Made by a program: the position numbers and the translations under genes. Shown here piece by piece: positions 17,153 to 26,725 of a stretch of 64,000 nt of DNA; position 1 is the first letter of the stretch, and the number at the start of each line of letters is the position of its first letter. Location of the stretch: positions 22,170-86,169 of the forward strand of contig JARIBG010000011.1 in NCBI GenBank assembly GCA_029257465.1, written 5' to 3'. Under the pieces are notes generated by a model. The model worked only from the letters and a program-made list of their open reading frames with translations. It was not told the origin of the DNA and ran no database searches. This DNA comes from Arthrobacter sp. (GTDB taxonomy: Bacteria; Actinomycetota; Actinomycetes; Actinomycetales; Micrococcaceae).

Positions 17153-17770
17153 GTGAAGCTACGCCTCTTCCCCCAGGAGAACGCCGGACCCGATCTGCTC
17201 TCCCGCATGGCACGGCAATTGGTGCTCGGGGTAGGAACCATGTCCGCCATCCTCGGCGCCTCCACCGAGGAGTACGACCGCCTCTCCGAGGAGCTCCACG
17301 AGCACGAGTCGGCCTCGACGGATCTCCACTTCGCCCTCCTGACCTCCATGCGCACCTCCTTCATCAACTCGCTGCCGCGTGAGGACCTGTACTCCCTCTC
17401 GCGCCTGCTGAACGAGGCGATCGAGAAGCTCGACGGCGCCGGCGAACTCATCGCCCTCTACCGGCTGAGCACCCTGAGCCAGCGGGCCACGGACCAGCTC
17501 GAGGTGATCAACCGGCAGGCGGAGCTGACGATGGTGGCCATGCAGCAGCTCAATTCGCTGGAGGATCTCGAGGAGTACTGGATCGAGATCCTGCGGCTGG
17601 CCAAACGCGCCGAGCGCACCCACCGCAGCTGGTGCGCCGAGCTGATCCACGACCACAAGCCCGCCGTCTACCTCCGGCACCGTCACGTGGCCGATCAGCT
17701 GGTCGACGTCACCCGGGACATCCGGCGGGTCGCGACCCAGGTGGGCAGCATCCTCGTCAAGGAATCGTAG
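17153..17770 (+). CDS. DUF47/PhoU-like Pit accessory protein
   Basis: VKLRLFPQENAGPDLLSRMARQLVLGVGTMSAILGAS...; helical PhoU-like protein immediately before pit; GAGGAA RBS. Confidence 0.85.
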   Translation: MKLRLFPQENAGPDLLSRMARQLVLGVGTMSAILGASTEEYDRLSEELHEHESASTDLHFALLTSMRTSFINSLPREDLYSLSRLLNEAIEKLDGAGELIALYRLSTLSQRATDQLEVINRQAELTMVAMQQLNSLEDLEEYWIEILRLAKRAERTHRSWCAELIHDHKPAVYLRHRHVADQLVDVTRDIRRVATQVGSILVKES

Positions 17771-18781
17771 GTGGGGCCCCTCCTCCTCGGTGCGGTGATC
17801 GCTGCTGCTGGCGGCTTCGCCTTCCTGAACGGCTTCCACGACGTCTCGAACTCGGTGGCCGCGGCCGTCCGGACCCGGGCGCTCACCCCGACCGCCGCCG
17901 TCCTGCTCGCATCGCTGTTCACGCTGGTGGGCGCACTGCTGGGCTCGTCCCTGGCGCTGTTGTTCGTCGATGTCGCCGGCGGATTGCCCTCGGGCACCAC
18001 GGGACTGGCGATCCTCCTGACCGCCCTGATCGCGGCCTGCAGCTGGGGTGTGCTCACCTGGTACCGGGGGACGCCGTCGTCGTCCACGCACGCGCTGCTG
18101 GGCGGCATCATCGGTGCCGGCGTAGCGTCCCGGTTCACGGACCATCCCCCGATGGACGGTGCGGACGAGGCATTCCTGCTGCGGATCGTCCTGCCGCTCG
18201 CGCTCGCACCGGTCGTGGCGTATCTCCTGGCCTACGCTGCGGTGTTTCCCGCGACCTGGCTGCTGCGCCACGGTTCCCCTGCCAGGGTGAACAGCGGCAA
18301 CCGCATTGCGCAGTCGGTCCTGACCGGCGTGTTCGCTCTCTCGCACGGCCTCCAGGACGGCCAGCGGACGACGGCGGTGATCCTGCTGGCACTGCTCGGA
18401 TCTGGATTCGCGGTAGGCTCCGGCGTACCCATGTGGGTGCAGGTGTTCGCGGCCCTGCTGCTCACTGCCGGGGCCCTGTTCGGCGGGTGGCGGATCACGC
18501 ATACGCTGGGCCATCGCCTGGTCCACATCGATCCGATGCGCGGCACCATGGCGCAGGGCATCAGCTCGGCGATGCTGCTCATCGGCGCGCTCATCCTGCA
18601 TGTCCCGCTGTCGAGCACGCACACCATGACCTCGGCGATCGTGGGGGCCGGAGCCAACGAGCGCTTCGTCTCGGTCCGTCGCCCACGCGTGCTCCGGATC
18701 CTGCTCGTCTGGCTCGGAACGGCACCTGCGACCGCCCTGCTCGGCGCCGTCCTCTTCCTGGCGCTGAGTCCGCTGCTGTAG
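17771..18781 (+). CDS. pit: Inorganic phosphate transporter, Pit family
   Basis: GFAFLNGFHDVSNSVAAAVRTRALTP and SSTHALLGGIIGAG: PiT signatures. Confidence 0.92.
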   Translation: MGPLLLGAVIAAAGGFAFLNGFHDVSNSVAAAVRTRALTPTAAVLLASLFTLVGALLGSSLALLFVDVAGGLPSGTTGLAILLTALIAACSWGVLTWYRGTPSSSTHALLGGIIGAGVASRFTDHPPMDGADEAFLLRIVLPLALAPVVAYLLAYAAVFPATWLLRHGSPARVNSGNRIAQSVLTGVFALSHGLQDGQRTTAVILLALLGSGFAVGSGVPMWVQVFAALLLTAGALFGGWRITHTLGHRLVHIDPMRGTMAQGISSAMLLIGALILHVPLSSTHTMTSAIVGAGANERFVSVRRPRVLRILLVWLGTAPATALLGAVLFLALSPLL

Positions 18782-18800
18782 CCACCGACCCGAACAGCTC

Positions 18801-19580
18801 CTAGCCGAAGCGTCCGGAGACGTAGTCCTCCGTCGACTTCTGCACCGGCTTGTTGAAGATAGTGGTGGTGTCGGCGTACTCGATCAGCTTTCCGGGCTTG
18901 CCCGTACCGGAGATGTTGAAGAACGCCGTCTTGTCCGAGACGCGCGCTGCCTGCTGCATGTTGTGTGTCACGATCACCACGGTGTAGTCCGCCTTGAGCT
19001 CATTGATGAGGTCCTCGATCGCGAGCGTGGAGATGGGGTCCAGCGCCGAACACGGTTCGTCCATGAGGATGACCTGGGGTGAGACCGCGATGGCCCGTGC
19101 GATGCACAGGCGCTGCTGCTGCCCGCCCGAGAGACCGGAGCCCGGCCGTCCCAGCCTGTCCTTGACCTCGTTCCACAGATTCGCACCGCTCAGGGACTTC
19201 TCGACGAGGGCATCGGCGTCGGACTTGCTGATGCGCTTGTTGTTGAGTTTTACCCCGGCGAGTACATTGTCGCGGATGGACATGGTGGGAAACGGATTGG
19301 GGCGCTGGAAGACCATGCCGACCTGGCCGCGGACGGTCACGGGATCGACGGCGGAATCGTAGAGATCGTCGCCGTCGAGCAGCACCTCGCCCTCGACCCG
19401 CGCGCCCGGGATGACCTCGTGCATCCGGTTCAGCGTGCGCAGGAACGTCGACTTGCCGCAGCCCGAGGGGCCGATGAACGCGGTGACCGAGCGGGCCTCG
19501 ATGGAGATGTTGACGTTCTCCACGGCGAGGAACTTGCTGTAGTAGACATTGAGGTCCTTGACGTCGATTCGCTTGGACAT
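18801..19580 (-). CDS. pstB: Phosphate ABC transporter ATP-binding protein
   Basis: Walker [10 protein letters not shown], signature [14 protein letters not shown], Walker [14 protein letters not shown]; PstB-type [23 protein letters not shown]. Confidence 0.96.
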   Translation of the reverse strand: MSKRIDVKDLNVYYSKFLAVENVNISIEARSVTAFIGPSGCGKSTFLRTLNRMHEVIPGARVEGEVLLDGDDLYDSAVDPVTVRGQVGMVFQRPNPFPTMSIRDNVLAGVKLNNKRISKSDADALVEKSLSGANLWNEVKDRLGRPGSGLSGGQQQRLCIARAIAVSPQVILMDEPCSALDPISTLAIEDLINELKADYTVVIVTHNMQQAARVSDKTAFFNISGTGKPGKLIEYADTTTIFNKPVQKSTEDYVSGRFG

Positions 19581-19619
19581 TGCTTCCTTGTCAGTTCGGG
19601 AATGCGTGGGAGAGCGGGG

Positions 19620-20747
19620 TCAGCGGCTGGTCCTGGGGGCGAAGAACCGGGCCACCAGGCGTGCCACCACGTTGAGCAGCATGACCATGATGATCAAGAT
19701 CAGCGCCGCCGCCCAGGCGCGCTGCGTACTCGCGTCGATGTTCGTCGGGGAGGTGGGCGTGAGGATCTGGTAATAGATGAACGTCGGGAGCGTGCTCATC
19801 CATCCCCCGAACACGTTGAGGTTGATCGAGCTCGCGAACCCGGCCGTGACGAGGATAGGAGCGGTCTCCCCGACCACCCGGGCGATGGCGAGGGTGATGC
19901 CGGAGGCGATGCCGGAGATCGCCGTCGGCACCACCACCTTCACGATGGTGCGCCACTTCCGGACACCGAGGGCGTAGGAGGCCTCCCGGAGTTCGTTGGG
20001 GACGATCCTGAGCATCTCCTCGGTGGAGCGGACGACCACCGGGATCATGAGCACGGACAGGGCGACGGCGGCCACGAAGCCGGTCCGGGTGCCGGGGCCG
20101 AACAGGAGCGCGAAGAGTGCGGCCGCGAAGAGCCCCGCGACGATCGAGGGGATCCCGGTCATGACATCGACGAAGAAGGTGAAGGCGCGGTCGAGCGCAC
20201 CGCCCTTGCCGTACTCCACCAGGTACACCGCGGCCAGGAGACCGATCGGCACCGAGACCAGTGAGGCCCACAGGGTGATCTGGAGGGTCCCGACGATCGC
20301 GTGGTAGGCGCCTCCGAGCACAGGGGTCCCGTTCTCGGCGGACGCGTTGTCCGTGGCACCGGTGACCCCGTTCATCGAGGTGAAGAAGAAGTCGTAGGAC
20401 AGTCCTGGCAGACCCCGCTCCAGGACGGTCCAGATGACGGAGAGCAGCGGGAGCAGCGCGAGCACGAAGGACCCGTGGACCAGATAGGTCATCAGCGAAT
20501 CGGCGGCCTTGCGCCTGCCCTCGGTCGCGGCGGTGACTATCGTGGCCCCGAGCACGAAGAGGACGGCGGTGATGAAGGCCCACGCGAGGACGTTGAAGCC
20601 GATCAGGGCCGAGACGGCCGCGGCCAGCACGACGGCGGCCCCGAGCACCACCCAGATGGCGTAGCCGGGCAGCCTGCCCTTGGTGAGCTGCGAGCGCCGC
20701 GTCCTCAGCGTCGTACTGCTCATATCAGTTCGCCCCCGAGAAATCAC
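19620..20747 (-). CDS. pstA: Phosphate ABC transporter permease
   Basis: PstA-like permease (MTGIPSIVAGLFAAALFALLFG, EASYALGVRKWRTIVKVVVPTAISGIASG) between pstC and pstB. Confidence 0.94.
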   Translation of the reverse strand: MISRGRTDMSSTTLRTRRSQLTKGRLPGYAIWVVLGAAVVLAAAVSALIGFNVLAWAFITAVLFVLGATIVTAATEGRRKAADSLMTYLVHGSFVLALLPLLSVIWTVLERGLPGLSYDFFFTSMNGVTGATDNASAENGTPVLGGAYHAIVGTLQITLWASLVSVPIGLLAAVYLVEYGKGGALDRAFTFFVDVMTGIPSIVAGLFAAALFALLFGPGTRTGFVAAVALSVLMIPVVVRSTEEMLRIVPNELREASYALGVRKWRTIVKVVVPTAISGIASGITLAIARVVGETAPILVTAGFASSINLNVFGGWMSTLPTFIYYQILTPTSPTNIDASTQRAWAAALILIIMVMLLNVVARLVARFFAPRTSR

Positions 20748-21687
20748 GGTGACGGCTGACGATCCAGCGGGCCACGATGTTGACGACCAGGGTGATGACG
20801 AACAGCACCAGACCCGCCGCGATGAGTTCGCTGAGGCGGAGCCCGTACGCCTCGGGGAAGTTCAGGGCGATCTCCGCGGCGATGGTCTGGTTCCCGGACT
20901 GGATGAGGCTGGCATTCAGCGCGCCTCCGGAGAGGACCAGTGCCACCGCCATGGTCTCCCCCAGTGCCCTGCCGAGTCCGAGCATCGCCGCGCTGACGAT
21001 GCCCGTCCGCGCGAAGGGCAGAACCGCCATCCGGATCATCTCCAGTCTCGTGGCGCCCATCGCGAGGGCTGCTTCCTCGTGCAGTGTCGGGGTCTGCAGA
21101 AAGATCTCCCGACTCAGCGACGTGATGATCGGCAGGACCATGACGGCCAGGACGATCCCCGCCGTGAGGATCGTCTTACCGGTCTGGCTCGCGGGTCCGG
21201 CGAAGATCGGGATCCAGCCCAGATTCTGGGCCAACCACCCATAGGCGACCGCCAGTTGGGGTGCCAGGACGGCATAACCCCACGCCCCGTAGACCACCGA
21301 CGGGATGGCGGCCAGGAGATCCACCAGGTAGCCGAAGGTCATCGCCAGGCGCCGCGGCGCGTAGTGCGAGATGAACAGGGCCACGCTGATCCCGAGCGGG
21401 GTCGCGATGAGCAGTGCGATGGCGGCGGCGATGACCGTACCGATGACGATCGGGAGGATGTACGCGCCGAAGCCCTCACCGCCGGTGATGTCCGCCGGAT
21501 CGGCGCCCAGGACCGGCAGCGCCTGCACGATCTGGAAGACCGCGACCCCGAACAGGATCACCAGGATCAGCACGCCTGCACCCAGAGCGGCTGCGGAGAA
21601 GACCCTGTCGCCGGACTTGCCTCCCGCGCCGCGTCCGGTCACGCCACTATCTGTCACGCCGCTTTCGGTCAGAGCGTTGATCGCCAC
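20725..21687 (-). CDS. pstC: Phosphate ABC transporter permease
   Basis: LVDLLAAIPSVVYGAWGY, EEAALAMGATRLEMIRMAVLPFARTGIVSAAMLGLGRALGETMAV; GTG start 21687 preferred because the ATG at 21765 overlaps the PHO-box-like repeat. Confidence 0.92.
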   Translation of the reverse strand: MAINALTESGVTDSGVTGRGAGGKSGDRVFSAAALGAGVLILVILFGVAVFQIVQALPVLGADPADITGGEGFGAYILPIVIGTVIAAAIALLIATPLGISVALFISHYAPRRLAMTFGYLVDLLAAIPSVVYGAWGYAVLAPQLAVAYGWLAQNLGWIPIFAGPASQTGKTILTAGIVLAVMVLPIITSLSREIFLQTPTLHEEAALAMGATRLEMIRMAVLPFARTGIVSAAMLGLGRALGETMAVALVLSGGALNASLIQSGNQTIAAEIALNFPEAYGLRLSELIAAGLVLFVITLVVNIVARWIVSRHRDFSGAN

Positions 21688-21762
21688 GAGGAACCCTTCA
21701 GAGTGAAGAACGGTGGGTGCTGCGCGTTGGAGGAACGGGTCCAGCACAGCCTGACCACGAGA

Positions 21763-21780
21763 CATGAACGGAAGGTGAAC
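21763..21780 (-). promoter_or_regulatory. PHO-box-like direct repeat upstream of pstC
   Basis: Minus strand GTTCACCTTCCGTTCATG: two GTTCA units at 11-nt spacing, like the actinobacterial PhoP direct repeats. Confidence 0.6.
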
Positions 21781-21855
21781 AGCACAGGCCTGCCGTGCTG
21801 CCGCCCACCATCCGAGACCGAACTTACAGTCCGGCCCACCTCATACACTGGGTGA

Positions 21856-22980
21856 ATGCCACGCCGCCGAGTCTCAGCAACGCTCGGCTTCCTGCGGAAA
21901 CGCTCGCGGATCGGCTTCAGACGCAGTTCGACGTCGGTGCTCACGGCACTTCAGATGACCGTCTGCGCCGTCGGCGCCTACGCCTTCGCCGAGGAGGTCC
22001 TGGGCCACGACGGGCCGCTGTTCGCAGCGACGTCGTCCATGATCGCGCTCGGGTTCTCACGCGACCCCCGGATCCGACGTGTCCTGGAAGTCGCCGTGGG
22101 GTGCACGCTCGGGATCACGGTGGGCGATGCCCTGCTGAGCATCTTCGGTACCGGGCTGTGGCAGGCCGCCCTCGTGCTGTTCATCTCCATCCTGCTGGCT
22201 CGTTTCCTGGACAGCGGCACCATCTTCACCACGCAGCTCGGACTCCAGTCGCTGCTCGTGGTGCTGCTCCCCGCGCCGGAGGGCGGACCGTTCACGCGCA
22301 GCATCGACGCGATCGTCGGCGGGATCTTCGCCCTCGTCATCACCATGCTGCTGCCCCGGGATCCGCGCCGGGAACCCAAGACGGACGTCCGGGGGCTGCT
22401 CGCCGAACTCTCGAACGTGCTCAGGGAGAGCGCCGTCGCCCTGCGGGACAGCGATTCCACCGCAGCCTGGCACGCCCTCGTGCGGGCACGGGCCACGCAC
22501 ACCAGACTCGACACCTTGATGACCAGCATGCGCTCGGCGGAGGAGGTCGCCCGTATCTCACCTGCCTACCGACGGCATCGGGACGAGCTCGGATCCCTCC
22601 GCAGGGCTGTCGGGTTCATCGATCTCGCCGTCCGCAACAGTCGCGTCTTCTCGCGGCGGCTGACATCGGTGATCAATCACGCGGCGCTGTCCGACGAGGC
22701 GATCGAATCCCTCGTCCAGGTCCTCGAGGACGTGGCTGACAGCGTGGACGTGCTCAGCCGGGCCCTGTCCGGTCGTGATTCCGCCGAACGCAATCTGAAT
22801 CTCCGCCAGGCCCGGATAGAGCTGGCCGCCGTTGCCATCCAGCTCCACCCCGAGACGCTGCAGATCAAGCGGCTCGAGGGCGAGGGCCTGGTCCTGCTCC
22901 TGCGGCCGCTGGTCGTGGATCTGCTCGAGGCCACGGGTCTGACGCACGAGGACGCCGCCGCGTTCATGCCTCGCTTGTAG
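21856..22980 (+). CDS. FUSC-family/aromatic-acid-exporter-like membrane protein
   Basis: TALQMTVCAVGAYAFAEEVLGHDGPLFAATSSMIALGFSRDPRIRRVLEVAVGCTLGITVGDAL: FUSC-type repeat region. Confidence 0.85.
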   Translation: MPRRRVSATLGFLRKRSRIGFRRSSTSVLTALQMTVCAVGAYAFAEEVLGHDGPLFAATSSMIALGFSRDPRIRRVLEVAVGCTLGITVGDALLSIFGTGLWQAALVLFISILLARFLDSGTIFTTQLGLQSLLVVLLPAPEGGPFTRSIDAIVGGIFALVITMLLPRDPRREPKTDVRGLLAELSNVLRESAVALRDSDSTAAWHALVRARATHTRLDTLMTSMRSAEEVARISPAYRRHRDELGSLRRAVGFIDLAVRNSRVFSRRLTSVINHAALSDEAIESLVQVLEDVADSVDVLSRALSGRDSAERNLNLRQARIELAAVAIQLHPETLQIKRLEGEGLVLLLRPLVVDLLEATGLTHEDAAAFMPRL

Positions 22981-23029
22981 CTCCGCTCCGGGAAGGTCGG
23001 CTGTCGGCGAGCGCCGGTAGCCTGACACC

Positions 23030-24415
23030 ATGGCCACCAAGACCTCCCCTTCTGCCCGCGCGGCTCGCAGTACCACCCCGAACTATCGCTGTGCCGAGTG
23101 CGGCTGGACGACGGCGAAGTGGGTGGGCCGCTGCGGAGAGTGCCAGGCGTGGGGAACGGTCGAGGAGACCGGCCAGGTCACGGCGCGCACGACGGCGGCC
23201 ACCGCGGTCACGACCCCTGCCCGGAGGATCGCCGAGGTCGACGCCACGCTGTCCGGCTTCCAGCCGACGAGGATCGACGAGCTCGACCGCGTTCTCGGTG
23301 GCGGTCTCGTTCCAGGAGCGGTGATCCTCCTCGCCGGCGAGCCCGGCGTCGGGAAGTCCACACTCCTGCTCGACGTCGCCGCGCGGGTGGCGCGGCTCGG
23401 CAAGGACGTGCTCTACGTCACGGGCGAGGAGTCGGCGGCGCAGGTCAAGCTGCGTGCGGACCGGATCGACGCGGTCGCCGACTCCCTGTATCTGAGCGCC
23501 GAGACGGATCTGGGTCAGGCCCTCGGGCAGGTCGAGAAGATCGACCCGGCGCTGCTGATCGTCGATTCCGTGCAGACCTTCAGCAGCGCCGCGGTGGATG
23601 GCAGTGCCGGCGGTGTGACGCAGGTCCGCGAAGTGGCGGCCTCGCTCATCGGGGCGGCGAAGGCCCGCGGCATGACCACGCTGCTCGTGGGACACGTGAC
23701 CAAGGACGGGTCGATCGCCGGCCCGAGACTCCTGGAGCACCTCGTCGACGTCGTCTGCCAGTTCGAGGGTGAGCGCCACTCGCGGCTGCGGCTGCTGCGC
23801 GCGGTGAAGAACCGCTACGGGCCCACGGACGAGGTGGGCTGTTTCGATCTGACGGACGCCGGTATCGAGGGCCTCGCCGACCCGAGCGGCCTCTTCGTCT
23901 CCCGCACCAAGGACCCGGTCTCGGGCACGTGCATCACGGTGACCCTCGAGGGGCGGCGACCACTGCTCGCGGAGGTCCAGGCGCTGCTGGCCGAGTCGTC
24001 GAACTCCCAGCCCCGCAGGGCCACGAGCGGGCTCGACAGCTCCCGTGTGGCCATGCTGCTGGCCGTGCTGCAGAGCCGGGCCGCGGTCTCCCTCCACAAG
24101 GACGACAGCTATGTTGCCACGGTGGGCGGGGTGCGCCTCACCGAGCCGGCGACGGATCTCGCGGTGGCCCTCGCCATCTCCTCCGCCAAGACCGACCATC
24201 CACTACCGGCGCGGCTCATCGCGTTCGGTGAGGTAGGACTCGCCGGAGAGGTGCGGCCGGTCCCCGGCATCAACCGGAGGATCCTGGAGGCGGAGCGTCT
24301 CGGCTTCACCCATGCGATCGTCCCGGCGTCGCCCGGTGGTACCGGCCCTGTCCCCCGGGGCTTCTCGGTGCGGGAGGTCTCCACCCTGGCGGAAGCGCTG
24401 GCGCTCCTGTTCTAG
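23030..24415 (+). CDS. radA: DNA repair protein RadA
   Basis: Zn finger YRCAECGWTTAKWVGRCGECQAWGT, Walker A GEPGVGKST, RadA KNRYG motif. Confidence 0.97.
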   Translation: MATKTSPSARAARSTTPNYRCAECGWTTAKWVGRCGECQAWGTVEETGQVTARTTAATAVTTPARRIAEVDATLSGFQPTRIDELDRVLGGGLVPGAVILLAGEPGVGKSTLLLDVAARVARLGKDVLYVTGEESAAQVKLRADRIDAVADSLYLSAETDLGQALGQVEKIDPALLIVDSVQTFSSAAVDGSAGGVTQVREVAASLIGAAKARGMTTLLVGHVTKDGSIAGPRLLEHLVDVVCQFEGERHSRLRLLRAVKNRYGPTDEVGCFDLTDAGIEGLADPSGLFVSRTKDPVSGTCITVTLEGRRPLLAEVQALLAESSNSQPRRATSGLDSSRVAMLLAVLQSRAAVSLHKDDSYVATVGGVRLTEPATDLAVALAISSAKTDHPLPARLIAFGEVGLAGEVRPVPGINRRILEAERLGFTHAIVPASPGGTGPVPRGFSVREVSTLAEALALLF

Positions 24416-24573
24416 CGCTGCTGCTTCAGACACGGTGTGGCCGGCTGCGACAGGAGTGACAGTAGTATTGTGCTCGGCTGCGCGGTATCACGCAGCCATC
24501 GTCCGCCGGGTCCTGCCCGGCGTCGCCCGCTCGCGCCGGGCTCTCGACTGCGCGGGAGGCGAAAGGTTGGGTC

Positions 24574-25650
24574 ATGGTTCGCAGTCCGGAGGACTCGCTG
24601 AAAGCCCCGCTCACCAGAGTAGCTCCCGGCACACAGTTGCGTGATGGTCTTGAGCGAATCCTGCGGGGACGCACAGGAGCACTGATCGTGCTGGGATTCG
24701 ACAGGACCGTGGACTCCATCTCCTCCGGCGGATTCGACATCGGCATAGATTTCTCGCCGACCCGCCTGCGGGAACTGGCGAAGATGGACGGAGCGATCAT
24801 CTGCGATCGCGATGCGAGCCGGATCCTTCGCGCCGGGGTGCAGCTCGTCCCGGATCACACCATCGAGACGCAGGAGTCGGGGACGCGGCACCGTACGGCC
24901 GAGCGCGTGGCCAAGCAGACCGGGCTGCCCGTGATCAGCGTCAGTCAGTCCATGCAGATCATCGCCCTCTACATCGACGGGATCCGTTTCGTCCTGGAAG
25001 GTTCGGAGCCGGTATTGGCGCGCGCCAATCAGGCCCTGGCCACCCTGGAGCGCTATCGGGCGCGCCTGGACCAGGTGACCAACTCGCTCTCCGCCCTCGA
25101 GATCGAGGCGATGGTCACGGTGCGCGACGTGGCCGCCACACTGCAGCGGCAGGAGATGGTGCGGCGGATCTCCGAGGAGATCTCCCAGTACGTGCTGGAG
25201 CTCGGCGTCGACGGCCGCCTGCTCTCGCTCCAGGTGGAGGAGCTCACCACGGGGCTGGGCCCGGGGAGTGAGATGATTCTGCGCGACTATCTGGAGGCCG
25301 GTGCCGGTACCGCCCCCCTCGAGGAACGCGTGGCGACCCTGCAGAGCCTGAGCTCCACGGACCTGATCGATCTCGGCAGTATCGCGGGCGTGCTGGGCTT
25401 CGGCTCGTCCGTCGATTCGCTGGACACGGCCATCCAGCCCAAGGGCTACCGCCTGCTCTCGGGCATCAAGGCCGTGCCACCGACCATCGCCAATCGGCTC
25501 GTGGACCGTCTCGACGGGCTGCAGAACCTCCTGGCCGCGAACATCGAGGATCTCATGGCAGTGGACGGCATCGGTGAACAGCGGGCGCGGAGAGTCCGTG
25601 AGGGCCTGTCGAGGATCGCGGAGACGAGCCTGCTCGATCGCTTCCTGTAG
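24574..25650 (+). CDS. disA: DNA integrity scanning diadenylate cyclase DisA
   Basis: DGAIICD and GTRHRTAERVAKQTGLPVISVSQ DAC motifs intact; C-terminal HhH; adjacent to radA. Confidence 0.97.
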   Translation: MVRSPEDSLKAPLTRVAPGTQLRDGLERILRGRTGALIVLGFDRTVDSISSGGFDIGIDFSPTRLRELAKMDGAIICDRDASRILRAGVQLVPDHTIETQESGTRHRTAERVAKQTGLPVISVSQSMQIIALYIDGIRFVLEGSEPVLARANQALATLERYRARLDQVTNSLSALEIEAMVTVRDVAATLQRQEMVRRISEEISQYVLELGVDGRLLSLQVEELTTGLGPGSEMILRDYLEAGAGTAPLEERVATLQSLSSTDLIDLGSIAGVLGFGSSVDSLDTAIQPKGYRLLSGIKAVPPTIANRLVDRLDGLQNLLAANIEDLMAVDGIGEQRARRVREGLSRIAETSLLDRFL

Positions 25651-25708
25651 CCCAGCCGGCAGGTACGACGCCGGAACGCAGCAGTGAACCATCCACCCAG
25701 GAGCACCC

Positions 25709-26695
25709 ATGAACCCGGAGCACGACGGCGCTGCCACTGCCGTGCAGCTGCTGCACCGACGCGTGACCGGCTGGTTCTCGGAGGCGGCCCGGGAGCTGCC
25801 CTGGCGGGACCCGGGGTGCTCGCCGTGGGGGATTCTTCTCAGCGAGGTGATGCTGCAGCAGACGCCCGTGGTGCGCGTGCTCCCGGTCTGGCAGGAGTGG
25901 CTGGAACGCTGGCCCGCTCCGGCCGATCTCGCCGCAGCACCCGTCGGCGCGGCCGTACGCCACTGGGGCCGACTCGGCTACCCGCGCAGGGCCCTGCGCC
26001 TCCATGCGGCGGCAACCGCGATCGTGGCCCAGTACGACGGCGCGGTCCCGACGACCCGCGACGAGCTCCTGGCCCTCCCCGGCGTCGGCGCCTATACGGC
26101 CGCCGCGGTGGCCGCCTTCGCCCATGGGCGGCGCGAGACCGTGGTCGACACCAACATCAGGCGCGTCCAGGCACGCCTGATCGGAGGTACTGCCCTGCCC
26201 GCTCCTGCACTCACGGCCGCGGAGACGCGGCGCGCCGAGCACCTGCTGCCGGACGACGACGCACTGTCGGTGCGGTGGAACGCCGCCGTCATGGAACTCG
26301 GGGCCGTGATCTGTACCGCACGGGCCCCCGCCTGTGGGAGCTGCCCGGTGCTGGACGCATGCGCCTGGGTGTCCGCGGGCCGCCCCGCTCCGCACTACAC
26401 GCCGAAGGGGCAGCCCTGGGCCGGCACCGATCGGCAGGTGCGTGGGGCGATCGTCGCCGTGCTCCGGGCCGCCGAGAGTCCCGTGCCACGGACTCTCCTC
26501 ATCGAGGCACCGGTGGATCTGACCATGCGGGCACCGGCAGCGCCGGCCGAGGCAGGGATCGACGTGCTGCAGGGCGCGCTCGGGGCCCTGCACGGCCTGC
26601 GGGCACCGAGTGAACAGCACGAACGCGCCCTGGCCGGTCTCCTCGCGGACGGCCTGGCCCAGGAGATCGACGGCGGCATCCAGCTGCCCTCCTGA
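25709..26695 (+). CDS. mutY: A/G-specific adenine glycosylase
   Basis: LPWRDPGCSPWGILLSEVMLQQTPV, LPGVGAYTAAAV, 4Fe-4S cluster Cys CTARAPACGSCPVLDAC. Confidence 0.95.
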   Translation: MNPEHDGAATAVQLLHRRVTGWFSEAARELPWRDPGCSPWGILLSEVMLQQTPVVRVLPVWQEWLERWPAPADLAAAPVGAAVRHWGRLGYPRRALRLHAAATAIVAQYDGAVPTTRDELLALPGVGAYTAAAVAAFAHGRRETVVDTNIRRVQARLIGGTALPAPALTAAETRRAEHLLPDDDALSVRWNAAVMELGAVICTARAPACGSCPVLDACAWVSAGRPAPHYTPKGQPWAGTDRQVRGAIVAVLRAAESPVPRTLLIEAPVDLTMRAPAAPAEAGIDVLQGALGALHGLRAPSEQHERALAGLLADGLAQEIDGGIQLPS

Positions 26696-26725
26696 CCTGC
26701 CCTCCTGGTCCCGACCTGGTCCCGA

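Noticed and set aside
24416-24573. Possible c-di-AMP riboswitch near disA
   Set aside because: I could not recognise the ydaO core motifs; no support from sequence alone.
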